Assembly: GCF_025210605.1 (NCBI RefSeq)
Contig: NZ_JAOARI010000019.1
Span: 1 to 64,000 of the forward strand
DNA length: 64,000 nt
Reading direction: 5' to 3'
Source: Halodesulfovibrio sp.
GTDB taxonomy: Bacteria; Desulfobacterota; Desulfovibrionia; Desulfovibrionales; Desulfovibrionaceae
The notes under the pieces were generated by a model. The model did not search any database and had not been told where the DNA came from. It saw only the letters and a program-made list of their open reading frames with translations. The position numbers and the translations under genes are program-made. How positions within the stretch are numbered: the first letter of the stretch is position 1; every line of letters starts with the position of its first letter. Below, one piece after another: positions 1-7,819 of this stretch.

Positions 1-48
1 TGATTTGTAATCAGCAGGTTGCGGGTTCAAGTCCCATCGCCAGCTCCA
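1..48 (+). tRNA. tRNA-Thr(TGT), 3' part only
   Basis: The window opens inside the anticodon arm. The seven-base loop contains TGT, followed by a T arm with the loop TTCAAGT and an encoded CCA end at 46-48. The T stem has one apparent C-A mismatch. It lies five bases before a tRNA-Tyr gene, so the two are probably co-transcribed. Confidence 0.85.
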
Positions 49-53
49 GTACA

Positions 54-139
54 GGTGGGGTTCCCGAGTGGCCAAAGGGAACAGACTGTAAATCTGTCGG
101 CGTACGCCTTCGGAGGTTCAAATCCTCCCCCCACCACCA
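54..139 (+). tRNA. tRNA-Tyr(GTA), copy 1
   Basis: This 86-base class II tRNA has a 7-bp acceptor stem (GGTGGGG with CCCCACC), anticodon GTA, a long variable arm, T loop TTCAAAT and an encoded CCA. It is nearly identical to the copy at 1105-1190; the one difference seen is C versus T in the variable arm. Confidence 0.97.
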
Positions 140-147
140 CGTTAATT

Positions 148-174
148 AAGCCAGTCGCAAGACTGGCTTTTTTT
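148..174 (+). terminator. Terminator of the tRNA-Thr/Tyr unit
   Basis: A 9-bp stem (AAGCCAGTC with GACTGGCTT) and a GCAA tetraloop are followed by a T run. It starts nine bases after the tRNA-Tyr CCA end. Confidence 0.9.
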
Positions 175-215
175 GTGCCTAATTTCTGCATAACCTCTTT
201 TGCATATTATCCAAT

Positions 216-246
216 AAAAAAGCCAACTCTACTTAAAGAGCTGGCT
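216..246 (-). terminator. Minus-strand intrinsic terminator
   Basis: Read on the minus strand, AGCCAGCTCT pairs with AGAGTTGGCT (one G-U pair) across a six-base loop and is followed by a T run. The stop codon of the remnant reading frame at 233-363 lies in the loop. A gene therefore once ended here on the minus strand. Confidence 0.75.
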
Positions 247-363
247 CATCATGTGTGATCTCAAAACTCATGCCTGTTTTCCGCAACCAATCATAAGCGA
301 CCGGCTCCCCAAAGCCGATCACGCCATCCTGTCATCCATTACGTGCAAGTTAGATTCGATCAT
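233..363 (-). pseudogene. Possible frameshifted remnant of a small gene
   Basis: On the minus strand an ATG at 363-361 opens a frame (MIESNLHVMDDRMA, then stop). The adjacent frame continues as a plausible protein tail (GVIGFGEPVAYDWLRKTGMS..., ending DEPAL) and stops inside a good intrinsic terminator. One frameshift near 325 would join the halves into about 43 residues. The terminator is the main support; no family was recognised. It sits between the two tRNA-Tyr copies together with one other small orphan, so it may be debris of an inserted element. The alternative is chance. Confidence 0.3.
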
Positions 364-499
364 CAAGCTCACCAACACGCTTATTAAAGATTATCTCTAT
401 CGCAAAGAAACTGCTGTTGTCTCAAAAAAGCAGTTCTTGTCGCATTAAAGCAAGTTCGTAATAGACGCACCCCCATAACGAACATACCCCCACAATTTT

Positions 500-709
500 C
501 TATTGTGGCTTTTGGGTCACCGGTACAGAGCGTTCGAACTGAGCCTGACTGTACACTTCGCTTAGAAGCTGATCGGCGACTCCATTTAAACGTTTCTGGA
601 AGCCAGATGGAAGCGCTTCGATTTCTTCTGCAAGTTCTGCCATCAGGCTAAACAAATTCTCTGAAAAATATCTGCTCTTGGGATCAACTTTATGTGTTGC
701 TTTAGGCAT
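500..709 (-). CDS. Small hypothetical protein (69 aa)
   Basis: The ATG follows a clear Shine-Dalgarno (GGAGGGG, about four bases away). The protein is helical-looking: a basic start (PKATHK), then an acidic segment rich in Leu, Ala and Glu (about residues 18-35), and a tail with Gln and Pro. It has no cysteines, signal peptide or membrane segment, and I do not recognise a family. It is the only intact gene between the duplicated tRNA-Tyr genes, which suggests an island passenger. The ribosome site makes it credible as a gene; function is unknown. Confidence 0.6.
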   Translation of the reverse strand: MPKATHKVDPKSRYFSENLFSLMAELAEEIEALPSGFQKRLNGVADQLLSEVYSQAQFERSVPVTQKPQ

Positions 710-1104
710 TTTCCCCTCCGTGAGTTGGTTTTACTTATGTGGTTTCGCATTCTGAAAAAAACATGAATGTAGGGTTTGCATCAAACAAAATTGGCGTATT
801 TTGCCTGACATAGGAACGTATTAACTGTATGCAAAATCAAAGCGAAGATCATGACGTATATTTACAGTGGTTCGCATCGATTTTTTTTGATGTTGGTCAC
901 ATAACCAAAAATAATAACGTGTTGGCTAAAGTGTCTTTTGTATTTTTGCAAACATTATTTTGCATTTTTTAATATTTTCTGCTGTAATTAGACATTTTTA
1001 TTTAGTTATCGCTCAAAAAAATCTTTTTCACTTGCCAAAACACTGTTGCATGCGTAGAAATTTTTCGTTGCCAAGATCCACTAATTCTTAGCAAGACCAT
1101 CCAA
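710..1104. other. AT-rich intergenic stretch, nothing recognised
   Basis: This separates the 69-aa gene (reading left) from the second tRNA-Tyr (reading right). It should hold promoters for both, but I could not pick convincing -35/-10 pairs. No good open frame or strong hairpin was seen. Confidence 0.5.
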
Positions 1105-1190
1105 GGTGGGGTTCCCGAGTGGCCAAAGGGAACAGACTGTAAATCTGTCGGCGTATGCCTTCGGAGGTTCAAATCCTCCCCCCACCACCA
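1105..1190 (+). tRNA. tRNA-Tyr(GTA), copy 2
   Basis: The structure matches copy 1 (54-139), including the encoded CCA; the one base difference seen is in the variable arm. It is a stand-alone gene with its own terminator just downstream. Confidence 0.97.
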
Positions 1191-1201
1191 TGGAACACGT
1201 T

Positions 1202-1233
1202 GTGGTTAGCTCAAACAAGCTAGCCACTTTTTT
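1202..1233 (+). terminator. Terminator of tRNA-Tyr copy 2
   Basis: GTGGTTAGCT pairs with AGCTAGCCAC (one G-U pair) and is followed by TTTTTT. It begins 11 bases after the tRNA. Confidence 0.85.
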
Positions 1234-1385
1234 ATTGCCTTTCACTCTCCCCTCTGAATCAATCTAGAACGATATTCTTCTATCCTCATAATATAATAAG
1301 AATCTCAAGCCTTATAACAGCTTTGCATAAAGTTATAATAATAATCAAGCATTGATTATGACATAAGCTAATTTAGGAGATTTTT

Positions 1386-1565
1386 ATGCAACAGCCCAAA
1401 CGCTCACCCGAAGAAGCAAAAAAGCTAATCTGCCCCTATCAGCTCAGCAATGCCGACTTTGCGTTTCGTTTCAAAGACGAAGCCTCAGACCATGGAAAAT
1501 GCATGGCAGAACGATGTATGGCTTGGAGCGATGGACGCTGTTTGCTTATCCCATCCACTCCATAG
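1386..1565 (+). CDS. Four-cysteine mini-protein (59 aa), putative zinc finger
   Basis: An ATG five bases after AGGAGA opens a 59-residue frame that stops at 1563-1565. Cysteines lie at 16, 39, 44 and 52, in the contexts LICPYQ, GKCMAERCMAW and GRCLLIP. This spacing suggests one structural zinc site (C-x22-C-x4-C-x7-C). The protein is soluble, with no signal peptide or membrane segment. Similar short proteins with a CMAW...G-C ending occur, from memory, in Desulfovibrio genomes and phages; I cannot name a family. It stands alone, with a tRNA terminator upstream and about 650 empty bases downstream. The strong ribosome site and patterned cysteines support a real gene. Confidence 0.65.
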   Translation: MQQPKRSPEEAKKLICPYQLSNADFAFRFKDEASDHGKCMAERCMAWSDGRCLLIPSTP

Positions 1566-2161
1566 CTAGTTTTAGGCTACGTCACTCCATACACCGCCTG
1601 AAGCACTAGTCGCCAACCCCTCATAAAACACACGACCCAAAACTCCTTGGTTCGCTACCGTAGTATTTTTTACGACCTGCATTTTTTGTCTATTCACCAG
1701 CCCGCCCCATCTTATGCCAAAATATTTTAATACGATTGTCAAACAATCTATTCAAAACCATTCTCCACTTATGCAGTAGGAATATTGGCGTAGCCTGCCT
1801 AACGTATCACCTCACTATTACAACATTATATATACATGTATAAGTACGGTATAATTTGGCATTCAAATATTTTTTCTGAAGTAATTATATACTAGATTAC
1901 TCTATTTTCCATAACCATGCATACTTTCAACAAGCCATAGTCAATGCGACAAAGTTACAGACTAAAGCGGTATAGTTATAATTGGAATAACAGTTTTTGT
2001 AACACCTTGTTTTCAAGCACATTATAAAAGAGAAAAAGTAACAATCCTATTTCCCACCACGCTTGTTACGTATTAATTTTATTTTTTCTAAATCATTTTT
2101 CATATAATTGTGTTACGTTGCTTAAGAAATAGGAAAAAATATGTTGCAACTATATTTTCTC
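1566..2161. other. Long leader region before the tmc operon
   Basis: About 600 AT-rich bases without a supported gene. It must contain the tmc promoter or promoters. I saw no clean sigma-54 box (TGGCAC-N5-TTGC) or convincing sigma-70 pair. The only clear element is the dyad immediately downstream at 2162-2188. Confidence 0.5.
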
Positions 2162-2188
2162 CCTTTTGTCGCGTGTCTTGACAAAAGG
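2162..2188. promoter_or_regulatory. Perfect 9-bp inverted repeat before tmcD
   Basis: CCTTTTGTC and GACAAAAGG flank a 9-base spacer. The dyad ends 37 bases before the tmcD ATG, in the place expected for an operator. No T run follows, so it is not an intrinsic terminator. The bound regulator is unknown. Confidence 0.5.
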
Positions 2189-2225
2189 AACGTCTGTTAA
2201 CCCTTGGATGGCCAAGGAGGCCAGC

Positions 2226-3479
2226 ATGTATAAAACTGAAACGTGGAATTGGGAGGTCGGTCAACGCACCACTGCGGATATGACACCCGACAGCACCCAC
2301 AAATGGCAGGAAGAAATTTTTATTTCTCCTGACGGGGAGAAGGCTTCTGCCGTTGTGTGTCTGGATGATGCTGAGTTCTCAATACGGACGAATGACAGTG
2401 TTTCTGAAAACACATTCGAAAAATTGTGGGAACTTACATACGCTGCAAATGGTAACCTGTGCTGCTATGCAATGCAGGATGAAGAATGGACCGTCGTCGT
2501 AGCCGACAGCCCATGGGAAGAATCATACGGCTTTGTCTGGTCACCGCTAATCAGTGCCGACGGTACCAATGTAGCGACAGCGGTTCAGCAGGATATGGAA
2601 TACGGCATGTCCGTAAACGGGGTACTGTGGGAAAATCTTTTTGAAAATGCAAATAACTTTGCAATAAGCTCAGACGGTAAAAAATCCGCTGCCGTTGTTC
2701 AGGTGAAACCAATGGGGCAAGCAGACCTGCAAACCTTCCGCGACGGAATTTTTTCCATCGCTGTAGATGGTGTTGCATGGGATAACAACCTCATGAATCT
2801 TTGGACACCTGTATTTGATAACAACGCTTACCGCGTTGCAGCGCAAGTTCGCCTTACTCTTTATGATTATAGTATTATTGTAGACAACACACTTTGGGAC
2901 AATACGTACCAAGGAGTCTGGGAGCCTCTGTTTACTCCAGATGGAAAACATGTAGTTGCTCCCGTACGCCAAGGTGGAAAATGGGGAATGGCTAAAGACG
3001 GCCAACTCATTTGGAAAGCCACATACGCAAACTGTTGGCATCACCAGTTCAGCGCAGATGGCGAGAACCTTTACGCTATTGTTGCACCTGAATACGGTAA
3101 ATTTTCTGTTGCCGTAAATGACAAGCCATGGAGCATGCGCTCCCCTGTCATAACTGATCTTGCCGTTTCTCCCGATGGAAAAAGTGCTGCTGCTCTGGCA
3201 AACACCGTAAATAAAAATTGGCGCATTTGTGTAAACGGTTCCGTTTGGGATGGAACCTACGACATGGCATGGAAGCCAGTATTCTGTCCTAATAGCAAGT
3301 CGGTTGCTGCCAAGGTACGTAAAAATGGCAGATACTCTGTCATCCTGAACGGTAAAGCTGTTGGTGGTGAATTTGATATGTGCTTTGACCCTATTTTTAA
3401 CGCTGACGGCAGCAAAGTTCTTATTCGCGGTATTCTCAACCAAAAAGTACTGCGTGTTGTTGCAAATGTGTCCAACTAA
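2226..3479 (+). CDS. tmcD: TmcD, tryptophan-rich WD40-like subunit of the Tmc complex
   Basis: This 417-residue cytoplasmic protein has no signal peptide. It repeats a unit of about 45 residues built as G-x-x-W-(D/E)-x2-(F/Y)...W-x-P-x-F...DG-x-x-V/A, for example VNGVLWENLF and VDNTLWDNTY, so it should form a beta-propeller. TmcD is the Trp-rich cytoplasmic subunit of the Desulfovibrio transmembrane complex; its exact role is unclear. The identification rests on the fold plus the TmcC, TmcB and TmcA genes that follow directly. The ATG at 2226 was chosen over a TTG at 2166 because AAGGAGG lies five bases upstream. It is the first gene of the operon, 18 bases before tmcC. Confidence 0.85.
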   Translation: MYKTETWNWEVGQRTTADMTPDSTHKWQEEIFISPDGEKASAVVCLDDAEFSIRTNDSVSENTFEKLWELTYAANGNLCCYAMQDEEWTVVVADSPWEESYGFVWSPLISADGTNVATAVQQDMEYGMSVNGVLWENLFENANNFAISSDGKKSAAVVQVKPMGQADLQTFRDGIFSIAVDGVAWDNNLMNLWTPVFDNNAYRVAAQVRLTLYDYSIIVDNTLWDNTYQGVWEPLFTPDGKHVVAPVRQGGKWGMAKDGQLIWKATYANCWHHQFSADGENLYAIVAPEYGKFSVAVNDKPWSMRSPVITDLAVSPDGKSAAALANTVNKNWRICVNGSVWDGTYDMAWKPVFCPNSKSVAAKVRKNGRYSVILNGKAVGGEFDMCFDPIFNADGSKVLIRGILNQKVLRVVANVSN

Positions 3480-3497
3480 CCAACCGGAGATTTTGCT

Positions 3498-4154
3498 ATG
3501 AACAGTCTCTATAATTTTGCTGTAGGACCGTTAGCATGGGCAGCCTTTATCATTTTGGCTGTAACAGCAGTATGGCGCCTGTGGTCCATGTACGTGCTTG
3601 CTACACAAAAAGATGCGTCATCTATAGCTTATATGAATTGGAGATTCAGTCTCCGCTCTATTTTTAATTGGCTTATTCCTTACAAATCATTGGGTTGGAA
3701 AACTAACCCAATGCTCACCGCTGTTACGTTTGTTTTTCATGTCAGCTTTGTTGTGCTTGTTATATTTGTAACCCCGCATCAAATTCTTTTAGAAAACACC
3801 TTCGGCATAACCTATCCCACTCTTTCTCCGCAAAGCGCTGAAGTGTTAACTCTTATTGTTATCGCCTGTTGCTGTTACTTTGCCTATCGCCGTCTGACCA
3901 ATGTTACAGTCCGCTATGTTACACGCAGCAATGACTGGATAAGCCTTGGTCTTGTTGCTGCTCCTTTTATTACAGCTCTTCTTGGCTCATGGGGGCTGGG
4001 TGGAGAAATTATGCCTGTGCTGCATGTACTCACAGCATTGGCTCTCATAGTTGCTATTCCTTTTACGCGTCTTTCCCACATCCTGTTTGCCCTGTTTACC
4101 AGAGCCTACATTGGGTCAGAATTCGGCGGCGTGCGCCACTGTAAAGACTGGTAA
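3498..4154 (+). CDS. tmcC: TmcC, integral membrane cytochrome b-like subunit
   Basis: The 218-residue protein is very hydrophobic, with about five or six membrane helices (clear at roughly 10-28, 75-95, 110-128, 150-170 and 175-195). It resembles the NarI/DsrM type of haem b subunit. Histidines in or near helices (VFHVS, VLHVL, SHILF) are candidate haem ligands. In the Tmc complex this subunit anchors TmcB and carries electrons across the membrane between periplasmic TmcA and cytoplasmic TmcB. The ribosome site is GGAGA before ATG. It is 17 bases before tmcB, in one operon. Confidence 0.85.
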   Translation: MNSLYNFAVGPLAWAAFIILAVTAVWRLWSMYVLATQKDASSIAYMNWRFSLRSIFNWLIPYKSLGWKTNPMLTAVTFVFHVSFVVLVIFVTPHQILLENTFGITYPTLSPQSAEVLTLIVIACCCYFAYRRLTNVTVRYVTRSNDWISLGLVAAPFITALLGSWGLGGEIMPVLHVLTALALIVAIPFTRLSHILFALFTRAYIGSEFGGVRHCKDW

Positions 4155-4171
4155 AGGTTCTGGAGGAAAAA

Positions 4172-5485
4172 ATGAGTATTCAAGACAGAAAAATCGAGGA
4201 TGAAGGTCTCGCGTACGGTGTAAGTAAGCTTACTACCGACAAAATCCAAAAGACATTCAAAGCTCTTATCGATAATGAAACCGGTGCTAAGCTCAAAGCA
4301 TTTTCAGAAACCTGTATGCGTTGCGGCATGTGTGCTGAAGCTTGCCACTTCTTTGTGTCTCATGACAACGATCCTTCCTATTCACCAGTTGGCAAAGTTT
4401 CTCAAACAATGACGAAACTGCTTGCCCATAACGGTAAAGTAACACCGGAAGATGTCTACGGCATGGCACAAATTGCATACACAGAATGCAACCTGTGCCG
4501 CCGCTGTGTTCACTACTGTCCAATTGGTATTGACGTTGCTTACATCATGACAACTATCCGCCGTTTTTGCCACAATCTAGGTGTAACTCCTCAATATATT
4601 CAGGATACAGCACACTCACACTCCGCAACCATGAACCAGATGTGGGTGAAAGACGATGAATGGATAGACAGCCTGTTCTGGCAGGAAGATGAAGCCCGCG
4701 AAGAATTCCCGAACCTTCGCATTCCAATGGATAAAGAAGGCGCTGACTTCTATTACTCAGTTATCGCACCAGAACCAAAATTCCGCACTCAGCTTATCTA
4801 TCAAGCTGCCGCCATCATGAACCAAGCCGGATGCGACTGGACAATGCCATCCATGCCGGGTTGGGATAACAGTGACATGTGTATGTATTCTGGTGACTTT
4901 GAAATGATGGGGCGTTTAAAACGGCAGCATTTCGAACTCGCACAAAAACTTAAGGTCAGCAGAATTGTTATGGGCGAATGTGGTCACGCTTTCCGCTCCA
5001 TTTATGACAATGGCAACCGCTGGCTCGGTTACAAAGACTATCCAGTCCCTGTGGTTCACTCCATTGAGTTTTTTGCAGAACTTTTTGAGCAGGGACGAAT
5101 CAAGCTCACAGGTAAAATACAAGAACCAGTAACAATTCATGACCCTTGTAACATTGTTCGCGGCTATGGTCTTATGGACAAGCTACGCTATGTTGCACAT
5201 CAGTTATGCGACAACATTGTAGAAATGTACCCAAATCGCGAACATAACTTCTGCTGCTCCGCTGGTGGTGGTGTTATCAACTGTGGTCCTCCATTCAAAA
5301 AGGTACGAGTAGAAGGCAACCGTGCAAAAGCAGATCAGCTTAAAGCAACCGGTGCAAAAATATGTATCGCTCCTTGTCATAACTGTCATGGCGGACTTGA
5401 AGACGTAATTCACCATTACGACCTTGGGATTGAACTCAAATTCCTTGGAGACCTCATTTATGAGTTAATGGAAAAACCGGAGTAA
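4172..5485 (+). CDS. tmcB: TmcB, HdrD-like iron-sulfur subunit with CCG domains
   Basis: The 437-residue protein starts with two [4Fe-4S] ferredoxin motifs: C48-x2-C51-x2-C54-x3-C58 and C106-x2-C109-x2-C112-x3-C116. The C-terminal half has two CCG-type domains as in heterodisulfide reductase HdrD and DsrK. The second is complete (C326, C361-C362, C402-x2-C405), enough for a noncubane cluster. The first keeps scattered cysteines (221, 237, 270) but no CC pair. The protein is cytoplasmic and membrane-bound through TmcC. It should exchange electrons with an unidentified cytoplasmic thiol/disulfide or ferredoxin-type partner. A GGAGG site precedes the ATG. TmcA starts 12 bases downstream. Confidence 0.9.
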   Translation: MSIQDRKIEDEGLAYGVSKLTTDKIQKTFKALIDNETGAKLKAFSETCMRCGMCAEACHFFVSHDNDPSYSPVGKVSQTMTKLLAHNGKVTPEDVYGMAQIAYTECNLCRRCVHYCPIGIDVAYIMTTIRRFCHNLGVTPQYIQDTAHSHSATMNQMWVKDDEWIDSLFWQEDEAREEFPNLRIPMDKEGADFYYSVIAPEPKFRTQLIYQAAAIMNQAGCDWTMPSMPGWDNSDMCMYSGDFEMMGRLKRQHFELAQKLKVSRIVMGECGHAFRSIYDNGNRWLGYKDYPVPVVHSIEFFAELFEQGRIKLTGKIQEPVTIHDPCNIVRGYGLMDKLRYVAHQLCDNIVEMYPNREHNFCCSAGGGVINCGPPFKKVRVEGNRAKADQLKATGAKICIAPCHNCHGGLEDVIHHYDLGIELKFLGDLIYELMEKPE

Positions 5486-5497
5486 CTGGAGAGCATC

Positions 5498-5893
5498 ATG
5501 AATAAAGTATTCACATTGATACTGCTGATCGCTGCCTTCATGCTCACTGTTCCGGCAGTATCCGCAGTTGCCGAAGGCATGCCGGAAGGTAGAATGAACG
5601 TACCAGAGCTTGAGCCGTTCAAATACGCACCTGCTGTTTTCGATCATGATCCGCACAATGAAAAAGCCGGACTGGAAGAAGACTGTACTGCGTGCCACCA
5701 TGGCGGCGAAAACGGAATCATAGATATGGAAGAAGATTCTTCTGGCACTCCATGTGTTGAATGTCACACCGTAAAAAAACAACGCGGTGTTACTGCGCTT
5801 CGCAGAGCATTCCACCTGCAATGCATCACCTGTCATGAACAGCAAAACAAAGGTCCTGTGCAGTGTAGATCCTGCCATGTTCCACAAAAATAG
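5498..5893 (+). CDS. tmcA: TmcA, acidic type II tetraheme cytochrome c3
   Basis: A signal peptide (about residues 1-25, ending VSAVA) directs this 131-residue protein to the periplasm. Four CxxCH haem c sites lie at 63-67 (CTACH), 86-90 (CVECH), 109-113 (CITCH) and 123-127 (CRSCH). The mature protein has acidic patches (EEDC, DMEED) and the H-D-P-H segment before the first haem, as expected for type II cytochrome c3. Known role: it accepts electrons from periplasmic hydrogenase/type I cytochrome c3 and passes them to the membrane part of Tmc. It is the last of the four tmc genes here; the ribosome site is GGAGAG. Confidence 0.93.
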   Translation: MNKVFTLILLIAAFMLTVPAVSAVAEGMPEGRMNVPELEPFKYAPAVFDHDPHNEKAGLEEDCTACHHGGENGIIDMEEDSSGTPCVECHTVKKQRGVTALRRAFHLQCITCHEQQNKGPVQCRSCHVPQK

Positions 5894-5916
5894 CGTGTGA
5901 AAAACAGGAGAGAAGC

Positions 5917-6450
5917 ATGGAAAACTTAAGATTAGCGCAAGATGGCACCCTCCGGCTAGATAATGCCGATGTAACAGACATTATCAGCTGTCTTGGTTAC
6001 AAACTTACGTTTGAACAAGGCGTAACTTTGCGCTCTTTTTTCTCCCTGTTTTCTGCACACCCCGACTTGCTTCGCCTGAATCCATTTTTGCAGGGAGCGA
6101 GCATTGACGCTGCTGCCTGCAAAAATTCAGGATGCACGACAGAGGAATTCACGCATTTGGAGCTGTATAGACAACTGGAGATGACTGGTGCTCCGGGCAC
6201 ACCGGAAATGAACATTCACACTCTAGTACGCGGTATAAATGACACAGGCAGGCATGAGCTTCGTTTTTTCCGACTTCAACACCTGCTGGATATGCCCTTT
6301 TTGCTCGGTCAGATGCGTCATGTAATATTCGGAGACAGAACAAGTGAGCTTTATTGCAACACAACGTTCTCTCTCTTTGAAGTAATCGAGGGGATAGCTT
6401 GGGAACTCAGTTTTCAAGGCGGTTCCCTTACATGCAGCCTTAGGAGGTAG
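5917..6450 (+). CDS. Conserved tmc-associated protein of unknown function (177 aa)
   Basis: The ATG follows AGGAGAG. The protein is soluble, with no signal peptide or membrane helix. It begins with a short basic/polar strand (RLAQDGTLRLD) and is then mostly helical. Cysteines occur at about 25, 68 and 73, and a histidine-rich stretch (HELRFFRLQH) lies near 120. It is 23 bases after tmcA and three bases before the universal stress gene, whose ribosome site (AGGAGG) overlaps its last codons, so translation is probably coupled. Desulfovibrio tmc loci carry, as I recall, a hypothetical gene at this point. The position suggests a regulator or assembly factor; nothing in the sequence shows which. 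Confidence 0.75.
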   Translation: MENLRLAQDGTLRLDNADVTDIISCLGYKLTFEQGVTLRSFFSLFSAHPDLLRLNPFLQGASIDAAACKNSGCTTEEFTHLELYRQLEMTGAPGTPEMNIHTLVRGINDTGRHELRFFRLQHLLDMPFLLGQMRHVIFGDRTSELYCNTTFSLFEVIEGIAWELSFQGGSLTCSLRR

Positions 6451-6453
6451 CAT

Positions 6454-7359
6454 ATGTTTAAAAAAATTCTGTTCGCCACATCAGCTTCTCCCGCCTGTGA
6501 CAACGCAGCCAAGGTTTCTTTTGACCTTGCACAAAAAAACGATGCTAAACTGTTTACCCTGCATGTGTTAGGTGTTCCATCCCGTGGATTCAGCAATACT
6601 GTTACTGATCTTCGTACTGGAGAAGAAGAAACAGTTGATGCTGATTACCGCGACTGGGTAATGGAAGAATTGTCCACAACCTATGCAAACCAGCTGGCTG
6701 AACATGAAAACACAACACTAGAGCTGGCTGTTGGCGTTCCTGCTACTGAAATTCTGCGTTTCGCACGCAAAGAATCCGTTGATCTGATTGTCATGGGCGC
6801 AAACACCCGTGACGATGACCCAGAATCCGCACGATCACGCTCTATTGTCGGGCGAACCATGGAAAAAGTGGCACGCCTTGCTAAGTGCCCTGTGCTCATC
6901 GTTAACAGACCATGTACCACCTGCTGGAAACTCTTTTCAAACATTGTGTACTGCACCGACTTCTCACCTGCGGCAGATACTGCATTCGAATTTGCCAAGA
7001 CCACTGCTGAAGAAATCGGCGCTAAGCTTAACATTTTCCACGCATTTGATATGTCCAATGCTAAAATGGGACTGTTCCCGTCACAAAGCGATATTGAACG
7101 TCAGCTTGCGGCTGCGCAAAAGAAAATTGACGAACGTTATGTTTCCAAGCTGAAAGACTACGACAACTATGATGTTGAAATATGGGAAGGTACTCCGTAC
7201 GTAGAAATTCTTAAATTCGCACGGGAAAAACAAGCCGACCTTATTATTATGGCTCACCATACCGCCGACGTTCCGGCAGAAGATGCAGAGCTCGGCAGTA
7301 CTATTGAACAAGTTGTTGTCCGTTCTGCCTGTCCTGTTGCCAGCGTATCACGTGCATAA
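6454..7359 (+). CDS. Tandem universal stress protein (UspA family, 301 aa)
   Basis: Two UspA domains are fused: about residues 1-150 (KKILFATSAS ... CPVLIVN) and 155-301 (SNIVYCTDFS ... CPVASVSRA). The first keeps an ATP-site-like loop (MGANTRDD followed by SIVGRTMEKV). The second is less typical (MAHHTAD, then GSTIEQVV). Such proteins bind ATP and signal energy or redox stress in the cytoplasm; the partner is unknown. The ribosome site AGGAGG sits in the end of the previous gene, and 26 bases separate it from the next. The context, between tmc and three signalling genes, points to a link between energy state and Tmc expression. Confidence 0.9.
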   Translation: MFKKILFATSASPACDNAAKVSFDLAQKNDAKLFTLHVLGVPSRGFSNTVTDLRTGEEETVDADYRDWVMEELSTTYANQLAEHENTTLELAVGVPATEILRFARKESVDLIVMGANTRDDDPESARSRSIVGRTMEKVARLAKCPVLIVNRPCTTCWKLFSNIVYCTDFSPAADTAFEFAKTTAEEIGAKLNIFHAFDMSNAKMGLFPSQSDIERQLAAAQKKIDERYVSKLKDYDNYDVEIWEGTPYVEILKFAREKQADLIIMAHHTADVPAEDAELGSTIEQVVVRSACPVASVSRA

Positions 7360-7385
7360 CAGCACTAGTTGGTAAGAGGTGAAAC

Positions 7386-7793
7386 ATGAAAACACCGCGC
7401 GTACTTGTAGTAGATGACGAACTCAGTTTTAGGCTGTTCTTAAAAACGCTGTTCGAAACAAGTGGCATGCGGGTTGAAAGTGCCCGTAACGGCAATGAAG
7501 GGTACGATAAAGCACGTGCTACAAAGCCTTCCTTAATCGTACTTGATGTGATGATGCCCGAATGGGGCGGAATCAATATGTACAGAAAAATTAGAACAAC
7601 ACCCGAACTGGCAGATATACCGGTTGTTATGCTTTCGGCTGTGGCTCCTGAAGGTTTTGCCCATGCTCTTAACATGATAGGTATCTCAGAAACGGAGCTT
7701 ACTCCCCCCGAAGCGTATGTGGAAAAGCCACCAAACCCTGAAAAGCTGCTTGCAACAGTTCGCGGTCTTCTAAAACAGAGTGTTTCCGACTAA
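7386..7793 (+). CDS. Single-domain response regulator (135 aa)
   Basis: The whole protein is one receiver domain. The acidic pair is D10-D11, the phospho-acceptor D54 (VLDVMMPEWGG), and the conserved lysine lies in YVEKPPNP. About ten extra residues (IGISETELTPPEA) separate the signalling Ser (MLSAV) from the lysine. No output domain is present, so it acts by protein contact or as a phosphate relay. A GAGGTG site precedes the ATG. It is followed after 26 bases by a second receiver, suggesting a relay with the kinase at 8497. Confidence 0.9.
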   Translation: MKTPRVLVVDDELSFRLFLKTLFETSGMRVESARNGNEGYDKARATKPSLIVLDVMMPEWGGINMYRKIRTTPELADIPVVMLSAVAPEGFAHALNMIGISETELTPPEAYVEKPPNPEKLLATVRGLLKQSVSD

Positions 7794-7819
7794 CCTGCTA
7801 CAACCAAGGAGTGACCACC

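Noticed and set aside
251..448. 65-codon plus frame after tRNA-Tyr
   Set aside because: No ribosome site; it runs opposite the minus-strand remnant whose terminator is clear.
2178..2200. Sigma-70 promoter with TTGACA before tmcD
   Set aside because: TTGACA is part of the dyad and no -10 box lies 16-18 bases downstream.
2670..3443. 257-codon open frame antisense to tmcD
   Set aside because: It has no ribosome site, a protein without recognisable pattern, and lies wholly opposite a well-supported gene. The same reasoning removes the long antisense frames at 21741-22604, 24069-24863, 25229-26089 and 38580-39437.
6788..7153. 121-codon frame inside the universal stress gene
   Set aside because: It is a shifted-frame shadow of a protein with two clear UspA domains.
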